This document shows positions 33,744 to 42,100 of a DNA stretch of 45,076 nt, one piece after another (the first letter of the stretch is position 1; every line of letters starts with the position of its first letter). A program made the translations under genes and the position numbers. The notes below the pieces were generated by a model. That model did not search any database. It saw nothing but the letters and a program-made list of their open reading frames with translations, and had not been told where the DNA came from. Source of the stretch: Candidatus Saccharicenans sp. Its GTDB lineage: Bacteria > Acidobacteriota > Aminicenantia > Aminicenantales > Saccharicenantaceae. Location of the stretch: assembly GCA_030018265.1 (NCBI GenBank), contig JASEFX010000019.1, positions 1 through 45,076 of the forward strand, read 5' to 3'.

Positions 33744-34832
33744 ATGGAAGAGATTAAAGGTGGGAACGTAACCGCTCAGACTGAGGAATTATCCGTATCC
33801 CGTGTTTTTGAAGCCACGCGGGAAATTTCCCTGGCCCGGAGCACTGACGACCTGCTGGAACGTCTGCTCAAAAAAACAAACGAACTTCTCCTTCCAGAAG
33901 TGGCCGCTTTCCTGATGAGGGATATGGCTTCTCGCGACCTCAAATTCTCCCTGGTCGCCGGAGAAAAGTCTGAACAGCTGAAGGACAGGATTATCAGGCG
34001 AGGTGAAGGCGTCTGCGGGCTGGCCGCCGAAACCAGCCAGAATATCATCATTGCTGACTGCCGGAGAGACCCCAGGTTCAACCCGAAGGTAGACCACCTG
34101 CCGAACCTTGAAGTCTATACCATCATGGCTGTGCCGCTGAGAGTTCAGAAAAAAGTTTTTGGCCTCATCTGTCTGTTTAACAAAAAAAACGGGAAGCCGT
34201 TTACCCTGGATGAGTTCAAGCTGTTGCTTATTCTGGTGAATCTGACTGAAGTTCTGCTTGAACGAACGATTTTGCAAAAACACCTCAGCGAGCTGGAAGA
34301 ATTCGACCCGCAGACCGAAGCCTACAACACCCGGGCTTTCGTCAATTATTTTCAGCGGGAGGTGGCCCGCTGCGAACGTTACGGCATAGACCTTTCGCTT
34401 TTAAGAGTGGCTATAGATTATTATGAAAAAATAATTCAAACTTTCGGCCAGGACGCAGGAGAACGTGTTGTCAGCAATCTTTCCTTTATTCTGAGAAAAA
34501 CCACACGCAAGGTTGACCTGGTGGCCAGAATCGGAGAATCGGAATTCATTATCATGCTGCCCAACACAGCCCGAGCCGGAGCCGAAAAACTGCGAGAACG
34601 CATAATGAAAATCCTGGAAAATCAGAACCTCAGGGCCACCGGAATACCCTACACTGTGAGCATAGATGTTTATTCAGAGAGCGGGGAGGCCGTCTCTTCC
34701 CTTTCGAAAATATCGGAAATAAATGCCTGTCTGGAACAGGTCAGCAGAAAACATCGGAAGAAAAAATATCCAGCGACGGGAGAGGAGCTGGAAGAAAACA
34801 TTCTGAGCTCACTTTTCTCAGGTTCCAGGTAG
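33744..34832 (+). CDS. GAF domain protein with a degenerate GGDEF domain
   Basis: About 362 aa, soluble. A GAF sensory domain (about residues 20-180, with G-E-G-V-C-G-L-A-A-E-T and D-P-R-F-N-P) is followed by a GGDEF-fold domain (about 195-345). The signature is G264-E-S-E-F268 rather than GG(D/E)EF, and the usual D-x-L-T-G-L-x-N-R is D-P-Q-T-E-A-Y-N-T-R. It therefore probably does not make c-di-GMP and may sense ligands or nucleotides. The frame opens at a TTG (33726) that overlaps the -10 box, so ATG 33744 is preferred. A 5-bp hairpin (34837-34852) follows the stop. Confidence 0.85.
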   Translation: MEEIKGGNVTAQTEELSVSRVFEATREISLARSTDDLLERLLKKTNELLLPEVAAFLMRDMASRDLKFSLVAGEKSEQLKDRIIRRGEGVCGLAAETSQNIIIADCRRDPRFNPKVDHLPNLEVYTIMAVPLRVQKKVFGLICLFNKKNGKPFTLDEFKLLLILVNLTEVLLERTILQKHLSELEEFDPQTEAYNTRAFVNYFQREVARCERYGIDLSLLRVAIDYYEKIIQTFGQDAGERVVSNLSFILRKTTRKVDLVARIGESEFIIMLPNTARAGAEKLRERIMKILENQNLRATGIPYTVSIDVYSESGEAVSSLSKISEINACLEQVSRKHRKKKYPATGEELEENILSSLFSGSR

Positions 34833-34922
34833 ATAGCTCAAAACATCTTGAGTCCTCCTCTTTTTTGTTTTAAAATTTTTTTTTTAATCAGAATCAAAGT
34901 CGTTCTGGGGGCGTGAGGAAAG

Positions 34923-35951
34923 ATGGAAGTCATTTTTCAGTTTGCGCCTTACGGACAGGAATTCAACCCTCAACCTGAAACTCTCGTTCTCGACGTTGGG
35001 CTGAAAACTGTGCCCGGCATCATTGACCATCATCAGCCTGAAGCTGAGGCTGAGTGCGCGGCTTCGCTGGTGGTGAAACATCCGGAGCTGGTGCTCGAAC
35101 ATATTCCTGAATCCACCGGAAAACTTACCATCATCACCCACCGCCTGCCTGACTTCGACGCGATCAGCTCTATCTTTCTCAGCCTCAAGCTTCTGGAGCA
35201 AAGAAAAGTGGACCCGGCGATGAAAAAGGTCGCCGATTACGCCAGGCTGGTGGATTCGGCCACGATACCGAAGACCGTCGACCTGAGCTCCACTCCCTAC
35301 GCCGTGCTCCGGGCATTGTTCGTAAACATCCAGAAGCCGGAAGAAGAAGCCAGCCAGGAAAGAGTTCAGGAAGGACTCAGAATGATCAAGCTGCTTTACG
35401 AACAGGCCATGATAGGCCGGGATCTGGTCGACTGCCGTCTGCTTTTTGAAGGCATCGACCGCTACGAGAAAGCCATGCACCGGGTGGAGGATGATTATTT
35501 CAGCTACCAGGAGGACCTGGAAAAAGCTGAAAAAATTCAGTTAACCCTGCCGCTCAGCCAGAAGAACGGAAGTCGTCTGGTGGATGGACTGATTGTGATA
35601 AATCCTAAGAGTTTTCTTCTGAAGGAATGGGCCCGGAGGGATGTTTTTAATTCTCCACTCGGACGGGGCTTCACCTTCCTTCTCAGTAATTTTGGAAACC
35701 GACGGTTCATCATTGGAGTGGACCCGGAGGCCGGAGTAAACCTCCGCGGTTTCGGCAGCCTGCTCAACCAGCTAGAGAAAGAAAAGAGAGAAAAACTTGG
35801 CCGGCCGGTTTCAGAGCGCTGGTACGAAGGAAATTGTCCATTCTTCGATTACCGCATCATCGACTCGCCACAGGACGGACCGGCTCTCAGTCATCGCGAG
35901 GTGCGGGAAGCGCTTTTTGAATTCAGCCGGCGGGTTAAAAATCAGAGCTGA
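34923..35951 (+). CDS. DHH-superfamily-like protein with inverted motif order
   Basis: 342 aa, no signal or membrane helix. Residues 24-38 give L-V-L-D-V-G and I-I-D-H-H-Q, and residues 72-83 give T-H-R-L-P-D-F-D-A-I-S-S, followed by a possible metal Asp in L-V-D-S. These look like the DHH motif and the DxDAxxS motif of DHH/MYG1-type phosphoesterases, but the DHH motif comes first. A C-terminal part (about 195-335) has G-F-T-F-L-L-S and no recognised family name. Start ATG 34923 follows GTGAGGAAAG. Function: probably a metal-dependent nuclease or phosphoesterase, tentative. Confidence 0.65.
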   Translation: MEVIFQFAPYGQEFNPQPETLVLDVGLKTVPGIIDHHQPEAEAECAASLVVKHPELVLEHIPESTGKLTIITHRLPDFDAISSIFLSLKLLEQRKVDPAMKKVADYARLVDSATIPKTVDLSSTPYAVLRALFVNIQKPEEEASQERVQEGLRMIKLLYEQAMIGRDLVDCRLLFEGIDRYEKAMHRVEDDYFSYQEDLEKAEKIQLTLPLSQKNGSRLVDGLIVINPKSFLLKEWARRDVFNSPLGRGFTFLLSNFGNRRFIIGVDPEAGVNLRGFGSLLNQLEKEKREKLGRPVSERWYEGNCPFFDYRIIDSPQDGPALSHREVREALFEFSRRVKNQS

Positions 35952-36011
35952 AAAGAGACCATCACCCGGGTTTACCCGACAGATTATGGCTGCCGCGAAA
36001 GACCTTCGCCT

Positions 36012-36446
36012 TCAAATTTCTGATGATTCTTTGCGGGTAAAATATTTTATTTCCGGATGGAATTCATAACCCAGCTTCTGGAAAAGCTGGATGGAAGCCA
36101 GATTGACTTCTTCTATCAGAGCGGCGAACATTTTCAGCCCGGCCTTCTCCAGCTCTTCTTCAGCCAGGCGGACAAGCTTCTGACCCAGTCCCTGACGACG
36201 GAATGCCGGGTCCACCGCCAGCCGGTTGATCCAGCCCTTGCGGCCGTCGTGAGTTGCCAGCACCGTGCCGACGACGCGGCCTCCGGCTTCCGCCACCAGA
36301 AAAATCACCTGCGGCAGCTCGAGCTGCCGGCTGATTTCCTCACGGCTGTCCCGTCCCCGGGGTTTCAGCGGCAACCCGCATTGCTTCCAGAGTTCGATCA
36401 CCCGATCATAATCATCGATTCTGAATTTTCTGAAATTAACTTCCAT
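36012..36446 (-). CDS. GNAT-family acetyltransferase, YpeA-like
   Basis: About 144 aa from the ATG at 36446; a GTG at 36455, directly after the upstream stop, would add 3 residues. Motifs: R-I-D-D-Y-D-R-V-I-E-L-W at the N-terminus, as in YpeA, then V-I-F-L-V-A-E, G-T-V-L-A-T-H-D-G-R-K-G, the acetyl-CoA loop R-R-Q-G-L-G (about 85), and N-L-A-S-I-Q-L-F-Q-K-L-G-Y near the end. Substrate is unknown. It follows the membrane protein gene without a gap. Confidence 0.85.
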   Translation of the reverse strand: MEVNFRKFRIDDYDRVIELWKQCGLPLKPRGRDSREEISRQLELPQVIFLVAEAGGRVVGTVLATHDGRKGWINRLAVDPAFRRQGLGQKLVRLAEEELEKAGLKMFAALIEEVNLASIQLFQKLGYEFHPEIKYFTRKESSEI

Positions 36447-36455
36447 GGAAATCAC

Positions 36456-37097
36456 TCATCTGAGAAAGACCGCCAGCAAAACCAGAGCGACCGAATAACC
36501 GAAAGTGGCCGCCAGGAAGCTGACCGCTTTCCCCGCATATTTTGATTTAACAAGACTAAAATTCATAGCCAGCCAGCCTGTGAAAACAGCGACGATGAGC
36601 AGCATCAGATACAATGTCTGAAACCAGCCGGGTTCAGATAGGAGGTCCACCCATTCCTTCTGCGACATCCCGAGGAGATAAAAAACTGCTGTCAGGAGAT
36701 GAATAAGCCAGATTACAAAAAGAAAATCGGCCAGAGCCAGCCCGGAAAGAATCAGCATTTCTTTCCATCTGACCTGGCTGGAACGACCTGCGATTACACC
36801 GAGCATCAAGCCAGTTAAAACTGAAACTGTCAGCCAGCAAAAGATTACCCACGGTATTGCCAGCGCTGCCTGCCAGACAAAATAGTTGTCAGGGTCGAAA
36901 GGTAAGATAACTGGCACAGCCGGAAAATGACCGCAGGCAGCCTGGATAAAAGAAGTAAGGCTTAAAGCCAGGCTAATAAAAACCAGAAGTAAAAGAGTCT
37001 TCGTTAGCGGTTTTCTTTCCTTAAATTCAAGAAATAATTCTCGCTGCCGCCAGGGTTTTAAAAGAGCCCGCACAAAAAACCTGCCGGTCTCAGACAT
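36456..37097 (-). CDS. Multi-pass membrane protein, possibly Yip1-like
   Basis: 213 aa, five or so membrane helices (about residues 32-52, 75-100, 110-135, 145-165 and 180-210), with a short basic N-terminus (K-P-W-R-Q-R-E). The layout and the K-P-L-T-K-T-L-L-L segment recall Yip1-type proteins, but the family assignment is weak. ATG 37097 is the only good start. It lies between DUF1846 and the acetyltransferase, all co-directional, with 18 and 0 bases between them. Confidence 0.7.
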   Translation of the reverse strand: MSETGRFFVRALLKPWRQRELFLEFKERKPLTKTLLLLVFISLALSLTSFIQAACGHFPAVPVILPFDPDNYFVWQAALAIPWVIFCWLTVSVLTGLMLGVIAGRSSQVRWKEMLILSGLALADFLFVIWLIHLLTAVFYLLGMSQKEWVDLLSEPGWFQTLYLMLLIVAVFTGWLAMNFSLVKSKYAGKAVSFLAATFGYSVALVLLAVFLR

Positions 37098-37115
37098 TTC
37101 ACTTCCTCTCAGAGA

Positions 37116-38633
37116 TCATCCCGGGAACAGATTTCTTGAAGCAAAAGCCGGGTCGCTGGTGAGATTGATGCCCAGTCGCCGCAGTCCAGTTTCATCTCCG
37201 GGCGTGGGCATATGAGTGAGATGCATCTCGCAACCTCTGAGCTCCTTCAATTTATCCATGGCCAGCTGAGTGGCCGGGCTGGCCGGGGCGGTGAGCGCCA
37301 GACAGGTAAGCACTTCGGTCAGGTCCAGGCTCAGCGCTTTTCCGCCAAAGATGTTCTGTTTGAGGTAAGCTGCCTGGGAGAGAGTGGCTGGAGAAAGCAG
37401 ATGAATGTGTTCCGGAATTCCAGCCAGCAATTTTAGAGCGTTCAGCACAGCGCTCGAAGCTGCATGAAGCAACGGGGAGTTGTAGCCTTTGACCATCCGG
37501 CCATCCCTCAGTTCCAGAGCCGCGCCGACATAAATTCCGTTGTGGCCTTTTCCCTTTTCCTTGGCCTCAACTGCCGCCTGTCTGGCCAGCGGCACCACAG
37601 CCCTGTCTTCGGGTTTCAGGTTGAGTTCTTTCATCAACAGCTCAGCCCTTTCCAGCGTGCTCAGCTCGGTGAACCCGAGCACATATTCACATTGATAACG
37701 AAAATAACGTCTGATGATCTCCTGCCGGGCAGCTTCCTGAACCACTTCATCGTCGACTATTCCCCGGCTGACGACGTTAACCCCCATGTCGGTGGGAGAT
37801 TTGTAGATGAAACCATCTCCGGCAATCCGGCTTAGAATCCTTTTCAACAGCGGGAAGGCTTCGACATCCCGGTTGTAATTTATGGCCCGCTGGTTATAGG
37901 CTTCAAGGTGAAAGGGGTCCACCATGTTGAAATCGCCCAGGTCGGCCGTGGCCGCTTCATAAGCCACGTTTACCGGATGCTTGAGCGGTAGATCCCAGAT
38001 GGGAAAAGTTTCAAACTTGGCGTAGCCAGCTTTGATTCCCCTTTTGTGTTCATGATAAAGCTGCGAAAGACAGGTGGCCAGCTTGCCGCTTCCCGGGCCT
38101 GGACCGCTGACGATCACCAGAGGCCGGGTGGTTTCGATGAAGGAATTCGCTCCGTATCCTTCATCGCTGACGATCACCTCGACATCGGTCGGATACCCCC
38201 GGGTATAACTGTGGGTGTACACTCTTATCCCCTGGCGTTCGAGCTTGTTCTTGAAAACCCTGGCGGAAGCCTGTTCCTGATATCTGGTAATTACCACCGC
38301 CGTCACCTTCAGCCCGTACTCCCCGAGTTCGTCAATCAGCTTCAACGTATCAGCATCATAGGTAATGCCGAAATCAGCCCGCATTTTTCTTCTTTCGATG
38401 TCACCGGCGTAGATGCAGAGAATGATGTCGATGCTGTCGCGCAGTTCCTGCAGCAGTTTAATCTTGATGTTCGGGTCATAGCCCGGCAGCACTCTGGCCG
38501 CGTGAAAATCATTGATTATTTTGCCGCCAAATTCCAGATATAGTTTTTCAGGAAAGAGCTGGAGACGGCGATAAATCGCTTCTTTCTGCTCCTTTAAGTA
38601 AAACTGGCTGTCAAAACCTATTTTTTTATTCAT
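37116..38633 (-). CDS. DUF1846 family protein
   Basis: 505 aa, cytosolic. The N-terminus I-G-F-D-S-Q-F-Y-L-K-E-Q and the stretch L-Y-L-E-F-G-G-K are diagnostic of DUF1846. A phosphate-binding loop G-P-G-P-G-S-G-K lies at about residues 176-183, suggesting nucleotide binding. The C-terminal third (from about 345) is a separate domain with L-E-L-R-D-G and G-I-Y-V-G-A-A. Biochemical role is unknown. It is the first gene of the minus-strand group 38633-36012; the GH106-like gene ends 13 bases upstream. Confidence 0.92.
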   Translation of the reverse strand: MNKKIGFDSQFYLKEQKEAIYRRLQLFPEKLYLEFGGKIINDFHAARVLPGYDPNIKIKLLQELRDSIDIILCIYAGDIERRKMRADFGITYDADTLKLIDELGEYGLKVTAVVITRYQEQASARVFKNKLERQGIRVYTHSYTRGYPTDVEVIVSDEGYGANSFIETTRPLVIVSGPGPGSGKLATCLSQLYHEHKRGIKAGYAKFETFPIWDLPLKHPVNVAYEAATADLGDFNMVDPFHLEAYNQRAINYNRDVEAFPLLKRILSRIAGDGFIYKSPTDMGVNVVSRGIVDDEVVQEAARQEIIRRYFRYQCEYVLGFTELSTLERAELLMKELNLKPEDRAVVPLARQAAVEAKEKGKGHNGIYVGAALELRDGRMVKGYNSPLLHAASSAVLNALKLLAGIPEHIHLLSPATLSQAAYLKQNIFGGKALSLDLTEVLTCLALTAPASPATQLAMDKLKELRGCEMHLTHMPTPGDETGLRRLGINLTSDPAFASRNLFPG

Positions 38634-38646
38634 GTCTGTATATGAG

Positions 38647-41600
38647 CTATTTCTCAGAGTGTTTTTCTATGAGTAAAAAATCAAAAAGCCCGTAATCCAG
38701 AACATTATACTCGCTTCCGGCCGGTTGTCCACCCTCAGGAGCCCGGCGGAACGCGTCAGGCCAGGCTCTTCCGGGTGGCGGGTTCAAATGATGGGGACCG
38801 AGAGTGTTTTTCAAAGTCCCGTAAATGACAAACCGGAGTTTGTTCTTCCCGGGTAACAGGCTATGAGTGATATCGACTCTATCTTCCTGGCTGAGAAAAA
38901 AACCGGCAGCCCTGCCGTTAACCAGAATTTCAGCCAGCGCTCCCTGCCAGCGTCCCGCCCCGAAGATAAAATTGTATTTTCCAATCTCCTGTTCCTCCAC
39001 TGTAAGTTCCGCATCATACGCTACACGGTGTCCGTAGAAGATAAGCCCCTGACCCTTCCAGGAACCGGTTTTAAGCCTGGCGGACGGAACGACCAGAAAA
39101 CCTTTTCTTTCAGGTTTGAGCGAAAAATCTCCAAGCACATAGACCGGTTCAAGTTCCGCCAGAAGGTTAAACGGACTGACTGTGAGTCTGACCACATTCA
39201 AACCATACCTAGCAACTCCATCCAGCCGGTAGAGACCGAAATTTCGGTCAAGCCAGTATTCACCGGGAATCGGTTCGAGCTGGCGGCCGTTGACCGAGAC
39301 CCGGAAAATTTCGGGCCTTTCCACCACCAGCCGCAACGATTTTAAGTTCACTCCCGGCATTACCTGAAAATGATATTCAGCCGAAAAACCGCTGCCAGCA
39401 GGAAAACAATTCTTTGAAATTATCGTGTCCTGAAACTGAACGGCTGAATCCCATGGATTCCGTCCCCAGCCGTGAGCCTGGTAGGTTTTCTGCTGCGCCC
39501 GGTAAAAATAAAGATCCTCTTCCCGGCGGGAGCCGATCAGGAGGTCGCAGTAATCCAGAGTCAACACATTCGGGTCAAGTCTTTCCACTTCGGTCGGGGA
39601 AATCTTCAGAATTTCACCCGCCTGAATTTTTTCCTCGGATGAAGGCTTCAGGCGATTTTTTCCGCGCTGATAGATAGCCAGAAGCAGGCTTTCTCCGGGT
39701 TTAAGCGAAAATCTGACCACAGCTTTTCCCCTTTTTATTTCAGCCGGGTAAGGAAAAGCTTTGCCGGAAAAAGCATCCCACTTTTCCACCGACCTTCCCC
39801 GGAGAATGACCTGACCGGAGGCCGGCTGCTCAGCGCTGACGTTGGCCAGAAAAAGAAGCTGTCCGTCCTTAAACTGACGGCGATGATGAAAGATCATTCT
39901 CTCCACGGAAAGATTCCTGAATTCTATTTCTTTCGCGGCACCAGAGTGCTTTTTTATCAGCCCCGCCGTAAGCTGCTCTCCGGCCATTTTCCTGTATCCG
40001 CGCCAGGATGCAAGTTCTCCGGCCAGAGATGAGGGCCGGCCTCCCAGACGCAGCGAGTCAGCGGCCCAGGAAAGAACCTGCCCGCCATTTTTCAGAAAAT
40101 CCTGGAGGTGGCTTGCGGTCCACTCCTCCAGGTTTTCGGTTCCGGGAGGAAGTATCACCAGCTCGTAGGCTCTTTCCCCCACCCTGAACTTTCTGTCTTC
40201 CACGCTTCCGTGTTCTCTTATGATAAACTCGCTTCCAAGGTCATATTCCACCTGAAGACTTTCGAGCTGATGAACAAAATCCTGGAAAGCCTGGCCAATT
40301 CTCGCGAAGTTTTCGTTCCTGAGCGCAGGCGAATAATACATCCAGGCGGAAGTGGTCGGCTCAATCACCAGGATTCTGTTCAGCTGCTGGCCGCAACTCA
40401 TAGCCACTGACAGTCGTCCGAAATAATCGTTCATCAATCGATAGGCTGACCACCAGGGCTCATGGTAAGAAAAGGAAAGCGGATGGTCTCTTTTGCGGGC
40501 GCCGGCTATCGTGGAAAAACTGAGATGCTGGTTTAAGAAATTAACCCCGAGGGCATATTCCCAGTCGCCGATTCTTTTCTGGTCGAAGAAGCTCAAATCC
40601 CAGCCGCTGGCCCCGTAGGTTTCCGAAAGAGTGCGTTTCCGACCGAGTTGATTGGCCACGCTCCTGAGTTCCCGCACCACCCGGGCATTTCCGAATTGAG
40701 CGTGAACGTCAAAACTCCACTCGTTCATCAGGATATCGATGCCGGGCATCCGGGCATAGGCGCTGAGAGCCATGTTGTCAGGATTAACCCTGGGCACCGG
40801 CCAGTCGTGCTCCCAGTAATGACCGGTAAGCTGGAGGTTATTACGGGCGCAATAATCATAATACGGCCTGGCCCAGTTTTCGACAAAAAGCTCCAGGCAG
40901 GTAAGGTAAAAATCATGCCTCACCTGTTGAAAATCGCCTGTTTCTTCCAGAAGCGCCGGAAGTTCCGGAAGAAGCTCGTAACCGCGGCGCCGGCTGAACT
41001 CGGAGAAAATCGCCGGCGTGTAATTGACGGCCATCGACCCTCCGGCCGGAGCGATTTCCGCTTCGTCCTGAAAACTTCCCGGAATTGTTCGCCCGAATTC
41101 CTCGCCCGCCACTCTCTTATAAGCTTCGAGCGTGAGATGCAGAAAAACTTCAGTCACCCCCGGCCGCATCAGGTCAACGTAAGTGAAACCTCCGTACCAG
41201 GGAAAAGGTTCCTGACGGACAACCTCAAAAAGCCAGTAGCGGCCCTCCGGCCATCCTTTTTCCCCGGCCTTTACCCTGTCTGTTATGTCCAAAAACTTTT
41301 CCCCCTGCTGCTGGAGAAGACAGATCGGCTCCTTCACTCCAGCCAGGGAGGGAATTTTCTGAATCGTCGCTTTAAGACCGGAGCGCACAAACTCCGGTCT
41401 GGCCGCCGGCACCAGTCCGCCGGCAAAACCTGAAGGATAGGAATTCTCGTCATAAATCCAGACCTTAAGCCCGAGCTGACCTCCGATGGTGACCGCATAC
41501 CTGAAAAGTCCGAGCCACTCTTCCGAAAGATAGGGTGTGATCAGCCCGGGCCTTGGATGGACAAAAACTCCGCCAGAACCCTTTTCTTTCAGGTCCTCAA

Positions 41601-41823
41601 GCTGGGTTTTTATTTTCTCCGGAGTCATCTCTTCGTTCCAGACCCAGAGCGGAGCCGGACGGAATTCAGCCGGCGGGTCTGAAAAAAGCTTGAAGGTATC
41701 ATCAAGTTTATCCTCAACTGCAGACCGCTGCCAGCATCCGGCAAGTAGAAAAATTGAAAATAAAAGGAAAACAGCCACGCAACACGAAAAACGCCGGTTA
41801 TCTGAAAAAAAGTTAAACCTCAT
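38647..41823 (-). CDS. GH106-like glycoside hydrolase lipoprotein
   Basis: 1058 aa. A lipoprotein signal peptide with lipobox L-A-G-C30 leads to a large domain. The opening pattern F-R-P-A-P-L-W-V-W-N and V-H-P-R-P-G-L-I-T-P-Y-L-S, then W-I-Y-D-E-N-S-Y-P-S-G-F-A-G-G, is that of the GH106 family of alpha-L-rhamnosidases. F-Q-D-E-A-E-I near residue 258 may hold acidic catalytic or calcium-binding residues. The C-terminal part is beta-rich and jelly-roll like. The protein probably degrades rhamnose-containing plant or microbial polysaccharide at the cell surface. ATG 41823 follows a GAGGTG. Confidence 0.85.
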   Translation of the reverse strand: MRFNFFSDNRRFSCCVAVFLLFSIFLLAGCWQRSAVEDKLDDTFKLFSDPPAEFRPAPLWVWNEEMTPEKIKTQLEDLKEKGSGGVFVHPRPGLITPYLSEEWLGLFRYAVTIGGQLGLKVWIYDENSYPSGFAGGLVPAARPEFVRSGLKATIQKIPSLAGVKEPICLLQQQGEKFLDITDRVKAGEKGWPEGRYWLFEVVRQEPFPWYGGFTYVDLMRPGVTEVFLHLTLEAYKRVAGEEFGRTIPGSFQDEAEIAPAGGSMAVNYTPAIFSEFSRRRGYELLPELPALLEETGDFQQVRHDFYLTCLELFVENWARPYYDYCARNNLQLTGHYWEHDWPVPRVNPDNMALSAYARMPGIDILMNEWSFDVHAQFGNARVVRELRSVANQLGRKRTLSETYGASGWDLSFFDQKRIGDWEYALGVNFLNQHLSFSTIAGARKRDHPLSFSYHEPWWSAYRLMNDYFGRLSVAMSCGQQLNRILVIEPTTSAWMYYSPALRNENFARIGQAFQDFVHQLESLQVEYDLGSEFIIREHGSVEDRKFRVGERAYELVILPPGTENLEEWTASHLQDFLKNGGQVLSWAADSLRLGGRPSSLAGELASWRGYRKMAGEQLTAGLIKKHSGAAKEIEFRNLSVERMIFHHRRQFKDGQLLFLANVSAEQPASGQVILRGRSVEKWDAFSGKAFPYPAEIKRGKAVVRFSLKPGESLLLAIYQRGKNRLKPSSEEKIQAGEILKISPTEVERLDPNVLTLDYCDLLIGSRREEDLYFYRAQQKTYQAHGWGRNPWDSAVQFQDTIISKNCFPAGSGFSAEYHFQVMPGVNLKSLRLVVERPEIFRVSVNGRQLEPIPGEYWLDRNFGLYRLDGVARYGLNVVRLTVSPFNLLAELEPVYVLGDFSLKPERKGFLVVPSARLKTGSWKGQGLIFYGHRVAYDAELTVEEQEIGKYNFIFGAGRWQGALAEILVNGRAAGFFLSQEDRVDITHSLLPGKNKLRFVIYGTLKNTLGPHHLNPPPGRAWPDAFRRAPEGGQPAGSEYNVLDYGLFDFLLIEKHSEK

Positions 41824-41854
41824 CCTCTCACCTCATCCTGTTCTTTAAGCTCAA

Positions 41855-41882
41855 TTTATAAAACCTCAACCTGCAGTGTCAA
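41855..41882 (-). promoter_or_regulatory. Promoter of the GH106-like gene
   Basis: Minus strand TTGACA (41882-41877), 16-base spacer, TATAAA (41860-41855). Predicted start near 41848 leaves about 25 bases before the ATG at 41823. Confidence 0.65.
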
Positions 41883-41889
41883 TCTGACT

Positions 41890-41962
41890 TCTTCAGGCTA
41901 TTCCCGATTATCCGTCGGCCGCACCTTTTCTCTTAAATGAAGATAGTCCGGAAGCCTGAAGA
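41890..41962. repeat. Inverted repeat between divergent promoters
   Basis: TCTTCAGGCT (41890-41899) and AGCCTGAAGA (41953-41962) are perfect 10-base inverted copies, 53 bases apart. They lie directly upstream of the GH106-like promoter and about 65 bases before the M3 promoter. They could be half-sites for a looping regulator or a random match. The 278-base gap 41824-42100 is otherwise non-coding. Confidence 0.4.
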
Positions 41963-42027
41963 CCCGGGCAGCGAGACCTTTTCCTTTTACCTGAAAAGCC
42001 TCTCCCTGAATCAGATTCAATAAGATC

Positions 42028-42058
42028 TTGACTTAACATCCGGCTGAAAGAATATAAT
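42028..42058 (+). promoter_or_regulatory. Probable promoter of the M3 peptidase gene
   Basis: TTGACT (42028-42033) and a perfect TATAAT (42053-42058) are 19 bases apart, slightly long. A ribosome site GGGAGG (42090-42095) stands 5 bases before the ATG at 42101. Confidence 0.55.
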
Positions 42059-42100
42059 CTAAAGGTGATGTTTATTTTTATATTCAGGGAGGGATAAACG

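Noticed and set aside
34837-34886. Intrinsic terminator after the GAF-GGDEF gene
   Set aside because: The hairpin has only 5 pairs and the T-runs start about 9 and 25 bases later, so the spacing is wrong.
40648-41433. Plus-strand open frame of 261 codons inside the GH106-like gene
   Set aside because: Antisense shadow of a well-supported gene; composition has no family signature.
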